Source of the DNA: Zea mays
Lineage: Eukaryota > Streptophyta > Magnoliopsida > Poales > Poaceae
Direction of reading: 5' to 3'
DNA: 64,000 nucleotides
Assembly (NCBI RefSeq): GCF_902167145.1
Contig: NC_050098.1
Span: forward strand, 82,066,207-82,130,206
The translations under genes and the position numbers were made by a program. Positions 45,043-58,202 of this stretch are shown here, one piece after another. The notes under the pieces are model-generated. The model did not search any database. It was not told the origin of the DNA and saw nothing but the letters and a program-made list of their open reading frames with translations. How positions within the stretch are numbered: position 1 is the stretch's first letter; every line of letters begins with the position of its first letter.

Positions 45043-47246
45043 CCTCAAGCCAGCAAGTCGGTGCCTCTCCCTGCCACGTCCTACCTTGACGAATCTTGCC
45101 GGGAGTAGCAGGGTTGAGCACCAGGCTCATCCATGGCGCTCGGCCTCCTCCATGGTCGGACATCCCCTCGTGCAGGCCCCCTTTCCACCTCTCCTCTGCA
45201 CCCAGCACCGTCTCTCGTCGCATAATCGTGCCCAAGGCCTGCTCGTGTGAGGGGCTGCTGGTGAGGGTCATGCCATGGCCAGACTTGGTCCCTGCTCCAA
45301 GCGTCTGCCCCTCCCTACTCCATTCTAGGCCGGCCCTTGCCTCCTTGAGCTCACCTCCAACCCAGAGTCGGCCGCCAGTCGCTCGCCTTGAATGCCGCCC
45401 GCGCCTGCAGCCTCTGTTGCTGCAGTGCCACCATTGTGCTCACCTCGGCGTCGTCAGCTCCTTGGTCGGCCACGCTAAGGCTCTAGCCACGTGCCTGTGA
45501 CCTCGTGGTTGACCACCAGCTCACCTATCACTTGTGCCCAAGGCCTGCTCGTGTGAGGGGCTGCTGGTGAGGGTCATGCCATGGCCAGACTTGGTCCCTG
45601 CTCCAAGCGTCTGCCCCTCCCTACTCCATTCCAGGCCGGCCCTTGCCTCCTTGAGCTCACCTCCAACCCTAGAGCCAGCCGCCAGTCGCTCGCCTTGAAT
45701 GTCGCCCATGCCTGCAGCCTCTGTTGCTGCAGCGCCACCATTGTGCTCACCTCGGCGTCGTCAGCTCCTTGGTCGGCCACGCTAAGGCTCCAGCCACGTG
45801 CCTGTGACCTCGTGGTTGACCACCAGCTCACCTATCACTTGTGCTCGCTGCATGTCGTCTACCCCACCCAACAGCTGCTCGATGATATGTGCAGTAAGCT
45901 ACACATCGTTGTTGACCACCCGCGGCCGTGCCAAGGCCATCACAACACCTTGCTCACCGTGTAGAGCAGGCTCGACCAATCCCCTCCACCATGCTACGCC
46001 ATGCAATGTCAACCTTGCTTTCTTCCTCGCTGAGTGTTTAATGAAAACCTCAAGTTCGACTTGGTATGGTGAGCTCAATTCCTTACTCTAACTAATTTTA
46101 TTGATGAATCGATTAGGTATATATATAGTAGCTGCGATGACTTCCGTGTTTTAGTAGATGTGTCGTGTGTTGGTCGTCGGTTTCGTGGTTGTGTATATGT
46201 TCGTGGAATGTGTGTCGGTATGTATGGGTGTGGATAGAACTTCATGGAAAAGAAAGTCCTTTTCAAAAATGGCTCGAGTTCTTCTTATGTTTTTGATATT
46301 GTCGCTAAGAGTATGTTATATACATGTAAAAAAGGTGTTGAAATTCCTTGTCACAAGTGGTGTCAAGGTTTCAGTCATAGGTATGTAGCAAACGCGTCAA
46401 TTTGTTTAGTGGCTCTCTTGATGTGTGGAATAAGCATATGTGTATGAGAGAATTGGGCTTTGGATGCCTTTTGTGCAAAATTTGTGGCAGTAGGATTCGT
46501 CTGCGCGTGCGATTGCTCCATGGCGACGTCAAGTGGCATTTGACACATAATTGGTCGAGATAATAGATCCATTGCTCGATAGTGGGGATTAGGTTAAAAC
46601 GTAAGTTATTGTGTAAAAGTGTGTCGATCGATATATATGCAAAGTGTGGTGTATTAGTTAGGCGAAGATTAGTTTAAATTGCGAGTTAGGTGAAGAACAT
46701 GTTAGTGGCGGTGTCATTTGAGGATTAGAGTAATTTTTGTTGTGCGATAAATTAGAGATGTGAAAGATGAGTATGCTGTGTCGGACAAATTAGTCGATAG
46801 ATTCAGAACATGGGTTTGTGATGTTTGGGATGTGTGGTAAAAAAATTGATGCTTTGTCATGTAACCTTAGAAAATTTTATAGATTGTGCTAGTGCTCTAT
46901 TGGTTAGGTATAAGTCATTAGATGCTATTCCAATAATCTAGAAAGGTGAAAGGTGGTATATATCAAGAGTTGGAGAGCAGTCGCATTTTATAAACGATGG
47001 TCGACGCGTAGGCTAAAATGGAACTTACGTGCAATGTGATAATTCATGGAATATATATACGGTGTGTGTTTGCGGTAGATTTAGTAGTGCGGAGGATAAG
47101 GTTTAGTACTATGAATGGTTAGTTGTCGAGTTAGGTTAGTATGGTTAAAAGTGGTTTTGCATGAGGTGAGGTGATGACATGATGAAGTAGTCATCGCTTT
47201 CTCTATGCTTATGAGTTGGATAAATATTGTAGGCAACTATTTTGTC
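45043..47246. other. Unassigned region with a 306-bp tandem duplication
   Basis: The left half (45043-46020) is GC-rich and carries the duplication. The right half is AT/TG-rich. Short + strand frames at 45096-45500, 45581-45964 and 46158-46447 show no domain I know. It may be target DNA of element C or an unknown element. No LTR, TIR or gene could be supported. Confidence 0.4.
45229..45840. repeat. 306-bp tandem duplication (two copies)
   Basis: Copy 1 45229-45534 and copy 2 45535-45840 both begin tgcccaaggcctgctcgtg and end in caccagctcacctatcactt-type sequence. By eye they differ at only about ten positions. Copy 2 continues directly into unique sequence. Confidence 0.95.
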
Positions 47247-48791
47247 CAAGGTTATTAAGGCATTAAAGCGAGACATGGCGACTGACCCCCTTCCAAACGC
47301 CTAGGCGAGGATATGCAAAAAATCCTAACAATCTAACACTTGCAATAGCAAAATTGGTAAGGTTAGAGAATACAATACAAGCCTTTTTGTTGTCCATGCT
47401 TTGGTATGTACTCGGCACTTCTCTTTGTTGTTCTTGTAGCATCCATGATCCATCTCTCTTATCGAAGATCCAACCCCTCTTCTTTTCTTTCAAGCTGCAA
47501 GCTACATTAACCTATGAATATTTACATATTAAAACAGTAAGACATAAAATAGCAGCAGCAGACACAAGTAAGGTATAACAAATTAAACCCACAATACATT
47601 AGTGGGAATAAAATAACAGCAACAACATATGCTAGTCTTAGTGGCATAATTAGTACCAGTCCAGCCCCATAATGACATAGCAACATAGATCAATCAAAAG
47701 CTTAAAAGACTAGTGGATTAAGTGCACAAGAAGTGAAGCACTGAAGCACGACACAAAAATAGGTAAGCTGCAAATCAAAAATCAGCCAACTCTTAGTGAG
47801 TCAATATCCATCTTCGAACTCATCTGGAGCAGCCTCAGTGTTTTCTCCACCAACATCATCATGTGCATCTTCAGAATCAGTCACATCAACATCATCATGT
47901 GGATCTTGGTCCTCCTCTTCTTCATTGGCTAAACCAAAATCTTCTTCAAAGTCAAACCTTGAGTGTGAAACACTTGCATGCTTGTTGGCATTCCTTGGAA
48001 GATTTAGGCCTTGCAGCGAGCTTGATGCACCCACAACTTGATCAACAAGTTCCCATGTAAGGCCATTCTCATCCTCACCACAATCACACCCACGAGCACC
48101 TTGAGGCTGCACATAGGAGGAATCAGCCCACTCATTATCCCTATCGAACTCTTCAATGACCAAAGGGTCAAAACCTTTCCCTTTCTTCTCACGCCTTATT
48201 TGAAACCTAGTTTTCATCCTTCGGTTGAAGGAAACATAGACAATATCATTCAATCTCTTATGTAGCAACCTATTACATTTCTTTGTATGGATCTACAAAA
48301 GAATAATTTGTTGGCTTAAATTCTAGACACAAACTAAGAATTAAACAATTAGACAAAGACAACAATACTCACAAACTCAAATCTACTCAAGTTTCTCTCA
48401 CAACCCGATGATGAAGCGCAAAGACCAACAATACGCCTAGCAAACCTTTGAATCTCAATAGCACACCCACCATATGAACGCCACCAATCAACTTGATTGC
48501 CAAATGCGAAATACAACATAAATTTAGATGTTAATGTATAAAACCTGCTGCAATTACAAGACAAGCATCACTTACGTGGGTTCATTGTCTCAAGGTTGTT
48601 CTTGGCCATTTTGTTTGAGAAGGCCTCTCCTCTAAGAGCTTCATAGTCTAAGGATTGAGCATCAATCTTGTCTCTTGTTTCTTCGTCATCCACCAGTCTT
48701 GCAAGCACATCAAGGAAACAACCTCTTAGCTGGACAACAGTTGCATCATCATCATCTCGAATGAGAGGATGCAATTTTCCTGGATTCAAAT
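47247..48791 (-). mobile_element. hAT-type DNA transposon remnant
   Basis: Contains the 3' half of a hAT transposase gene on the - strand. The left limit is placed at caaggttattaaggc (47247), which resembles a hAT terminus; this border is tentative. The 5' half has been separated by the LTR insertion at 48792. Confidence 0.5.
47801..48787 (-). pseudogene. hAT transposase, C-terminal exons
   Basis: Three - strand exons with GT/AG borders: 48787-48576, 48491-48373 and 48292-47801. Exon 1 includes LNPGKLHPLIRDDDDATVV. Exon 2 has WWRSYGGCAIEIQRFARRI and SSSGCERNLSRFEF, the hAT C-terminal dimerisation motif (WW ... A.R...L..SSSGCERN.S.FE). Exon 3 begins IHTKKCNRLLHKRLND and ends in an acidic Asp/Glu-rich tail. 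Junctions keep phase (exon 1/2 gives P-L-D-W-W). The DNA-binding BED finger and catalytic N-terminal part are cut off by the retrotransposon at 48792. I see no stop inside these exons, so the gene may have been intact until recently. Confidence 0.82.
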
Positions 48792-50369
48792 TGTCACACC
48801 TGGATTTAAGGGACAAAGCCGGGTGCATCTCATATATGCGCCAAAGAAGACAACACATATAATAATAGAGTGTATAGAGATAAATGTCACAATATAATCA
48901 GAGTACTTATTACATAGTGGAAGTCTTACAAAATAATAATATAAAACGAACTAAAGTCCATCCTTGGCACCATAAAGTTAACTGGGAGACGCTACCTAGA
49001 TCAAGTCAAACTCCTCATTGTGTGGCTCCTCTTGAACCACCAGTTCTTCTCCTGTGGGAGGGTGTGAGACAGCAAGGGTGAGCTCACACACTTTCATCGC
49101 TCAACAAGTTGTGGGGGAATAATGTCCATGAACTCACCAAAGGTGGGAGTTCATGTGAAGTGTAAGGATGATCAACAAAATAAAGGTTGAAGCTGAGCAT
49201 TGCTTTTATAAGTTGGTCAAAATTTTATTAGCAGTTACTGGGTGTAAGTAAATACCAAACCTTAGTAATAATAAATAGAAGTAATAATAAAGTAATCCCA
49301 ATGCGATGCAAATGGCAAATTGAATTTAATTCCATAAATTAATCATGTGAGTGTCCGAGTCACTCATGATCGTGAGCACGGCTAGTACACCAGTTTTACA
49401 CTCTGCAGAGGTTGTACCCTATACCAACAAGTCGTGTATCCCATGTCGCCAGGGTTTGCAAGGCCCTTAGACACTACCGACGTGAATGGCTAGAGATCCA
49501 CTACGAGGCCTTTACAAAGTTTCACTAGCTTCAGAAAACCCGCTACAGTTTATGGGAAGAGAACTTGTAAGAATCCCTCGTCTGACCGCCATCGCAGCAA
49601 AATAAACCCGAGAACCTCCCTGCATGCAACTCCCCAACTGCCCTTGCCCCTTTCGGGTAAGGTAGTCTTTCACTAACTTTCCTAATTAGTCAGCCAAGGG
49701 CGTCCCATACCACCCTTGTGGTGGCACTGTTTTCCCGGGTGGTTCTCCATGTTCCTATTAACATAATGATCTTATCATGAACAGTAAATAATAAACTGAT
49801 AACAAAAGTGTTAACATGAGTAATGTATATCTCTATACCCAAAACTACATAAAGCAATAGCACATACTACCCAAAAATTCAGTGGTAAAACAAGGTATAA
49901 AGATAGCCAAAACTAGGGTAACCTATTGGATCCCATCAAATTAACCTATGCAGATCATTATGATTAATAAGAACATGACTGGGTAAAAAGGAAGTGATCA
50001 AGGGCACAACTTGCCTGGGACTTGAGATTCCAGGTACCAACTTGCTCTTCAGGTGACACATGTCCTCACTGCTAAACGTAGCAATACAAACAAACATGGT
50101 ATAAGCAAAATTAACATTACACCAAACATAAGTACAAACTGCATAATAGTAATCTACGCGTCACTAGAAGATCATGGGTTCGAGAACAACTAAATTCGGA
50201 GTTACGGTTAAGGGGTTATGATTTATGGAAGATAAAGGTGATTTAAATGTTAAACTATATTATAAATTGGTTAATATACATCATATGAGGAAATATACTC
50301 CAAATAGTTAAGTAAACTTTAATCTATGTTATAACTTGTTTAGAAATCATATTATAGTTGAATCACTAT
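48792..50369. repeat. LTR of a further retrotransposon, first 1.58 kb, cut by element D
   Basis: Begins tgtcacacctggatttaagg at 48792 inside the hAT gene, with candidate duplication caaat (48787-48791). This start is common among grass Ty3/gypsy LTRs. No coding sequence was found; it is ordinary LTR-like DNA up to 50369, where element D starts. The remainder should lie beyond D's right end, outside the window. Confidence 0.65.
50365..50369. other. Candidate target-site duplication of element D, left copy
   Basis: actat directly before the D LTR. The right copy is outside the window. Confidence 0.5.
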
Positions 50370-53300
50370 TGTGGCAGAACCACCCGAATTATTCTAGCTT
50401 AAGTGCCTAAGTCACGCCTCAGGGGCCGTAACACACTTAAATCGGAATAACTCGTCAGTTCCTCAGATCTAGTCTGATAAAGCCACTTAACCAGGATCAA
50501 ATACCACATACTCACTCGAAGGTGAGTCACAGAAGAAACACAATAAAACATGAAACCTCAAATTAAAGTACCGAATTATTACATAGATCAAAGTTTTTCA
50601 AGTAGCTGGTAAAAGTTCATAAAATAAGATGCATCGGATAATCGATGTCGTCAATAGCGAGGAAATGGGCAAGGCCTAGCCCACTACTCCTCGTGCTCCT
50701 CTCCTGCCGGAGCAGCATCCCACTCGACCGTCCAACCCGGTGGCAGCGTGGTAGGCCAAGTCACACCATCAACCATATCCTAAAGCGTACCTGTAAAAAT
50801 TATGCCACAAGCAAGGCTGAGTATACTAATACTCAGCTAGACTTACCCGGTGTGAGGAATCTACTCCTCTACCTCTATACTTTGCAGCTATTTGGCTGAG
50901 GGGTTTGGTTTGCCAAAAGCACTAGCTGTTTCTAAAGTCAATTCTTAGCTTTTCAAAATCTAGTATCATTATCTTAGCTAAGTTTGCTCCTTCTAAGCAT
51001 ACATGGTAACAAGCATTTAGTTCAATCAACAAATTGTTTCATGTAACCTCATTTCACTTCTTACTCAATGTAGTACAAGGGGTCAAGCAGTCTCATTAGC
51101 TGCGAGAAGCAGACGATTCAAATCGAGTTTTTATCCTTGCAAGGTAAACCTAAACACACGACATGTCCGGGTACTCCGACCCCACACATGTCAACCGTCC
51201 CCATCGATTCCCCATTCGTGTCTAGGCCTCAACACCTTGGCATACAATGCTCCACTGACCCCGGCTGCCGCCGTGCAGTGACCGCACTTGTACCCACCAT
51301 AGCTAGCATGGGAGACCCAGTCTCAGGTCATGTGAGGGATAAAGTTCGCGCCCGGCTTCACTCAGGTACTAGGTTTACCAGTTACCATATTTCCCGACAT
51401 GTGCTTAGTACGTTCAAAAGCTTGACTCAGGTATCCACACATTAATCCTTAATTCCTTTTTCCCGTCTCATGGACAAGGCATCCTCCCCCTGGATCCAAG
51501 TCCATAGACTAACATAGATCCCGTTATCAAGATGAATACAATCAATTCCTGACCTCGAGCGAGTGCTAGAAAAATGACTCGACTTCTACCGAGATCCTGA
51601 TTAGCAAAGCAGCTACTCGACCTAGCATACTAGTATCCATCTCAAAAAGGAATCCTAAGTTCATGCAACTAGAGGTTTCAAGCAAATCCTACACTTAAGT
51701 GCACATTACAATCCTACAAGCATTAAGTGTAGTAAAGTAGCATATAATAATACGGTTATGCATAAACCGAGGCTTGCCTTCAATAGCTGGGGCTGCGGGG
51801 AGATCCTCGATGGCAGCCTCGGGAGCTTGCTCCTGGTCTTCCTCTTGGATAGTTCCTTGCTCGGGGATGAGCACGTACTCTCCGTCAGCGAGATTACAAT
51901 CTAATGTATGCAATGAGTAAGATACATACAAGATATGATATGTGCTTTAGCAATTAAACTTTGATGCTGAATGATCCACTTAAATCAGATAGAGTTTAAT
52001 CTTGCTACTAAAGATTTTTGGTGGTATACTTAGTAATTTAGATCACACTCACTTAAACTAAGTGGTAAGTCTATTTTGGTGTTCCACTGAATTCTTTTTA
52101 AAGCCTTAGTGAGAACTGTCAATATTTCTAGTTGAACTTATTGGGGCGAGGTTTATCTTTCATTTCTTTCCCTCTATTTCTTTTATATTTTTAGAGTGGG
52201 TTTGAACTACAAGTTGTTTTAATAAATTTCCAAAAATTCTGCAAAAATTACAGTTCCTTCTTACTGGTGTATATTTCTCTGTCCTAAAATGTGGGGCTTA
52301 AAGGGTGAATAGTTCTCTCTAAATAAAATTATCAAACATTAGGGCAGAAGGGGTGTTTTGAACTACAACTACCATTTAATAGTAGGTTATCCTCTAAGAC
52401 TTATTTTTGCTGGGATTTAGATGTTATAACAAAACTTTGTACAAACTTTAGCCACTAATATCCTTTAGTCATTTTACTATGATCTAGTCAAAGGGGTGCT
52501 TTCTACTACCACTATATTTGAAAAATATCAAACAACAGATTTCTGATTTTTCCTAGCTCCTTTGTGAAGGATCAATCATTCTAAAGTTTGGCATCTTTTT
52601 TCTTAAGGGAGGGGTGGTAGGAATTATTTGGATTAAATGGCCTTTTTTATGAAGTATTGGCAATAGGTATTATTTTGCATCTTTCAAATGAGTTTGCATT
52701 TTTCTCTGGTGGCCTATCTCATTATTGATCTAGCAAAATTTTATTTGCCAATTATTGCATTTTTTTTGGGTTACTCATGATTTATTTGAAATAGAACCCA
52801 ATATCAAGTTTTATTTGTTTATCCTACTTAAAATGATGGGCTGGGGTGGTTATCATTTTTGTAGTGGGGTTCTAGTGGTTACAAGTCCACTGGATTTTTA
52901 TGACAAGTTTTGAAATTGTTTTTATAATTCTAATAATGGTTTTTCTGGTTGGTATAATGCTAAATATAACATTTCACCTTGATTCTGTTCTGGACTAGAG
53001 GTCCCTTTATTTTTCCTAGGTTCTCTATTACTTAAGTAGGCTAGGAAAAATAATTGTACTCACTGTTCATTATTTTCTAATGCCTTTCTAATTTTTCTAA
53101 GTTTTGGGCAAAATGTCTTTTAATAGATATCCCTACTAAATTTTTCAATACTGGGGTTCTTACTATTTTTAAATAGTGTTTAATTGGGGTTTGAACATCT
53201 ACAAATTTTTTTAGGTTCAGTACAGAATCATAACTAATTTTCTTTAATTTAATAAGGTTTGGTCAGTTTATGTATTTAATTCCAAACTCAAGAATTTAAA

Positions 53301-55036
53301 ACAGATAGCATGGGGTTTAGTATTTTTAATTGGTTGTCTATAATATTTAGAATCCAGCAAAATTGGTTTGACAATTTTTGGTTAAGTATTTCTTAAGTTA
53401 TGAATTTCCTAAGTTCTCTGTTCATTAAAAATATTAAACAGAAATGATTAAATAGGAAACGACTCTGCAACGGGGTGCCTGGCGGGTGTTTTGAAATTTC
53501 CTTATAGACTAGTCCTTGGGCTACTATTCAATTGTGTCGCTAACAGTTTAGAAAACCCCCTGGGGTTCCTCTAAACCTAACCCGAGGTCCTTCCCCCAAA
53601 ATAACAGTACCTGCGGCGGAGGAAAGGGCGGAGGGGCTTACCGGCGGCGAGACTGCTCCGGTGAGGTGGCCGAGGGTGTAGGGGAGGTCCTGAGGGTCAC
53701 GACGATGTGCAGGTCGCCGTCGGGGATGGTCAGAGTCAGCCGGTCCACATGCGCAGGCGGGGGAGCTCGTCGGCGGCGAGGAGTCCGGCCTATCCAGGGC
53801 ACAATTGATCAATCGAATGGGTCAGAGAGCTTCACCAGGGATCAAGGAAGGTGTGTGTGTGAGGAATTGAACAACGGCTCACCAGATTGCTCAATCTACG
53901 CGCGCAGGTGGGCGACCAAAGTCCGGCGAGGACGATCTTGGTTCTCCGGTGAAGTTCTGTCGGGTCCGAGAGCTTGGGAAGCTTCACAAGCTATTGGCGA
54001 AGCTAACCGAGCGGCTGGCGTGGCTTGGAAGCGACTGGACTTGGCTGGCCACGGTGGCAAAGGCTCGGGTGGCAATGGCGGGCGGAAGAGAGCTTGCCGG
54101 AGCTAAGGAGGGGCGTTTGGCCAGCGAAGGTGAGCACGGGGCGAGGTGAGGCACACTCGAGGAGGCTTTATAGGCGCAGGCGAGCACGACCGAGGGCGGG
54201 GCTCTGACAAGTGCTCGGGGCATGCGCAGGCGAACGCTAGTGCGCGCTCTGGCGCCTGCACGGCTTCGAGCACGAGGCAGCGCAGAGAGAGGTCGAGTTC
54301 AAGCACGGATTGGCTCCAAATCTTTGAGACTATGGCCATGATCACGTTGAGAGATCTCTTCCTCTGACATTCCTTTGTCGTTTGTGTGTGGAGGCTTGCA
54401 GGTTTTGCTGACTGGATCAAGAGACAGAGAGGGGAGAAATCAGGTTTGTCTCACTGCCGCGCACAGAGAGAAGATCGTGGGTTTCACGTGTCCAAGGCAC
54501 GCGTCGTCCCGATGCCATCTTCTGATATGAGGTAGAAGGGTTAGTTAGACACAATTTTGTCAATGGGGTCATTAGGAATTGAGCTAGGGATCAAGGTGAA
54601 CACGCTCGGTCTTTGGCTCAAGGGCTGAAATTCAGAATTCTGAATTTCAGAAATCCCTATTGAACCCTCACTTGAGAAGCTTGTTTGGAGTTTTTATTAA
54701 ACTATTTTGGCCAAGCTTCCATAATCTTTATTGTAGCTTATTTAGTATATTTCAATGTTTATATTTGGCCTAAGCCATAATTTTATATTTTTCATGGTCT
54801 TTTACCCCTTTTCTTCATTTCTACTTAAATAGCTTAATTAGGGTTGGTATTAGGGTTTCAACACTTTTCCCTTTTTGAAAAATCTTATTTGTTTGGAACA
54901 TGATTCTTTAGATATACTCTTAGTAGATATTTTCTTCTCAAGTCAATTTGATGCTTCATGCTTAATTTGGCTCACATAAAATGTTGATTATTGGGTTAGC
55001 ACTGAGAGAAACCCTAGGTGACACTAGGGTGTCACA
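50370..55036 (-). repeat. Element D 3' LTR (4667 bp)
   Basis: Bounded by tgtggcag (50370) and gtgtcaca (55036). Its first about 2.8 kb align throughout with 61200-64000. In the first 380 bp I count about 16 mismatches (about 4%). The right third (53600-54400) is GC-rich; the rest is AT-rich. Open frames at 53540-54420 are overlapping shadows without domains. Confidence 0.93.
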
Positions 55037-55049
55037 GCCTCCCCCCTTA
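55037..55049 (-). other. Element D polypurine tract
   Basis: On the - strand aaggggggaggc directly precedes the 3' LTR start. Confidence 0.85.
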
Positions 55050-55289
55050 AAGGAATCTCGTCTCGAGATTCGTGTCAGAGTCCTCCCAGGGTGAAGCGAA
55101 GGGTGAGACTTACAGGAAGTGGGTGCTATATTATTAGGGCAAACTGCTCTTCGAATGTCATTCTCTTTGCAACTTTAAAAAAAGTCCTTTTAAATTTTGT
55201 TTCATAATTACTTCATTCTGATTTAAGATTATATTTCTGAAATTTAGATTCGAAGGGCAGGAGGAGGGGTTGGGTATGATTACGTACCA

Positions 55290-56737
55290 ATTCCCTTAGG
55301 TAGGCAATCGAGGAAGTTGGATCGCAAGAATTCCTCAGTCCCCCCAAGTAGCCTCTTCCTCTGAGTGATTACTCCACTAGACCTTATACATCTTGATCGA
55401 TTTAGCCCGAGTTGATCTTTCCTTGCAATCCAGAATCTTGGAAGGGTACTCTTGGTATGATAGATCTGGCTCTATCTCGAATTCTGGTTCTGCTATGATC
55501 TCGGTCGGCAATCGAACACACTTCTCCAACTGAGACACATGGAACGCATTGTGGATGGCAGACATTTTTGGAGGTAACTTCAATTTATATGCCACGGGTC
55601 CACATGCTTCTATGATCTCATAAGGTCCAATGTAACAAGGGGCTAGCTTGCCTTTTATTCCAAACCGCTGCACTCCCTTGGTGGGTGATACTTTTAAATA
55701 CACGAAATCTCCCACCTCGAACTGGAGAGGTTTCCTTCTCTTATCATGGTAACTCTTCTGTCTGGCCTGAGCAGCTTCTAGATTTTTCCTGATTAGTTTG
55801 ACCTTCCTTTCGGCTTCAGTCACTAAGTCAGGTCCGAAAACTTCTCTTTCTCCAGGCTGAGACCAATTGAGTGGTGTTCTGCACCTTCGTCCATAGAGAG
55901 CTTCGAAAGGTGCCATCCTTAGGCTGGATTGATAACTGTTGTTATAAGCAAACTCTGCCAAGGAGAGGTACTTATCCCAGTTCTTGCCACAATCGATTGC
56001 ACAAGCTCTCAGCATATCTTCAAAAATTTGATTCACCATCTCAGTCTGACCATCAGTCTGTGGGTGGTAAGCTGAACATCAGATTAGCTTGGTTCCCAAA
56101 GACTCATGCAGTTGTTCCCAAAATCTAGCAACAAATTGGGCTCCTCGGTCAGAAATAATGGTCCGAGGCAATCCGTGCAAACACACGATCCGATCAATGT
56201 ACAACTCTGCATACTTTTGAGATTATCAGTGGTGTGCATAGGGAGAAAATGTGCCACTTTCGTCAGTCGGTCCACAATAACCCAAATCGAGTCATGATGA
56301 TGAGAGGTGTTGGGCAGACCCACGATGAAATCCATGCTGATGTCATCCCATTTCCACGAAGGTATAGACAAGGGTTGCAAAGCTCCAGCTGATTTCAAGT
56401 GGCTTGCCTTTATCTTCTGACAGGTGTCACATTCTGATACATATTGGGCTATCTCCCTCTTCATTCTGGTCCACCAATACAAGGGCTTCAGATCATGGTA
56501 CATTTTGGTGCTTCCTGGATGCATATAGAATTTGGAGAGATGGGCCTCATCCAAGATTTTCTTCTTGAGATCCTTGTTTTTAGGAACCACCAATCTGCTT
56601 TCAAACCACAATAAACCCTTTCCATCTTGGCAGAAACATTTATACTTCTCGGTCTTCTGATCGAGATTCTCCTTAATAATTTGCACTCTTGTCACTGAGC
56701 TGTGCCATGATGATCTGGTTTTGCAAAGCTGGCTCAA
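55290..56737 (-). pseudogene. Element D integrase and chromodomain-like tail
   Basis: The zinc region reads HPGSTKMYHD ... CDTC, then SMDFIVGLP (first Asp). A frameshift follows near 56180, after which SDRGAQF (second Asp) and GQTEMVNQ (Glu) appear in another frame, with a TGA in between. The C-terminal part is open from 56039 to 55377 (FEALYGRRCRTPLNWSQPG ... GDFVYLKVSPTKGV). After a TAG the tail continues with a chromodomain-like EEEATW segment to about 55290. The catalytic core is split between frames, so it is inactive. Confidence 0.9.
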
Positions 56738-58202
56738 TGGAAATGTGAGACAAAGTACCAGAAGGAATCACTTCAATCTGCATTTTGCTCAACTCATCAC
56801 ACAAGGTGTTAATGCAAGAATCCATCAGAACACAATTGCATTGCAACTTCTGACTCAAGGCATCTGCTACCACATTGGCTTTTCCTGGGTGATAATGTAC
56901 CTCCAAGTCATAGTCCTTGATCAGCTCTAGCCATCTTCTCTGCCTCATGTTGAGATCAGTCTGAGTAAAGATATACTTAAGGCTCTTATGATCAGTGAAG
57001 ATGTTGCAGTGGGTTTCCATCAAATAGTGCCTCCACATTTTTAATGCATGAACCACTGCTGCCAACTCTAGGTCATGAGTGGGATAATTCTACTCATGAG
57101 GCCTGAGTGCTCTTGAGGCATAAGCAATGACTCGGTTGTCTTGCATCAAGACACAACCTAGTCCAGTGCCAGAGGCATCACAATACACATCAAAAGGCTT
57201 GCTGCTGTCGGGTTGCGCTAACACCGGTGCTGTGGTCAGATGTTGCCTCAATGCATGGAAGGCATCTTCGCACTTCTGACCCCAAACGAACTTGGCTTCT
57301 TTCTTCAACAGCTAAGTTATGGGCTTCGCAATTCGAGAGAAATCCGGAATGAATCTTTGGTAATAACCTGCTAATCCCAGAAAACTCCGAATCTGACGGA
57401 CAGTCGTGGGTGGCTTCCAGTTCATCACCTCTTGCACCTTATCAGGATCAACGACTATTCCTGTCTGAGAGATAGTGTGACCCAAGAATTTGATCTCCTT
57501 TAGCCAAAAATCACATTTTGACAACTTGGCATAAAGGTGGTGCGCTCGCAGACGTTGAAGCACTACATGCAAATGCCTGTCATGTTCTTCTTCGTTCTTT
57601 GAGTACACCAAGATATCATCGATGAAAACCACTACGAATTTGTCCAGTTTGGGCATGAAAATAGGATTCATCAGATACATGAAATATGCTGGTGCATTAG
57701 TTAGCCCGAAAGACATCACCAAGAATTCATATAGCCCATATCTGGTTGAGTAAGCCGTCTTCGAAATATTGCTTGCTCGTATCTCGATCTGATGGTAGCC
57801 GGAGCGAAGGTCTATCTTGGAAAACGCTTTGGCTCCGACCAACTAGTAAAAAAGAACATCAATACGTGGCAAAGGATACTTGTTCTTGATAGTCACCGCA
57901 TTGAGAGGGCGGTAATCTATACACAGCCTCAGGCTTTCATCTTTCTTCTTTACAAACAGGGCTGGACACCCCCAAGGCGAAGTACTTGGGTGAATAAAAC
58001 CTTTGTCCAGCAACTCCTGCAATTGCTTCTTCTATTCTGCCAACTCAGCGGGTGGCATCTGGTAAGGCCTTTTGAAAATTGGTGTCGTTCCCGGTTGCAA
58101 CTCGATGGCGAATTCAATATCCCGGTCTGGTGGCATTCTTGGCAATTCATCAGGAAAGACATCTGCATACTCACAGACCACTGGAATCTTCTTCAGAGGT
58201 AA
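56673..58202 (-). pseudogene. Element D reverse transcriptase and RNase H
   Basis: RT shows [34 protein letters not shown] and the intact catalytic motif [11 protein letters not shown]. Then come [16 protein letters not shown] and RNase H ([35 protein letters not shown]). In-frame stops lie near 57845, 57310 and 57090, two of them one substitution from glutamine or glutamate codons. RT and RNase H stay in one frame; the frame shifts only near 56700 at the integrase border. Confidence 0.92.

Noticed and set aside
53540..54420. Open frames in the GC-rich part of the D LTR
   Set aside because: Mutually overlapping on both strands, no domain; LTR sequence.
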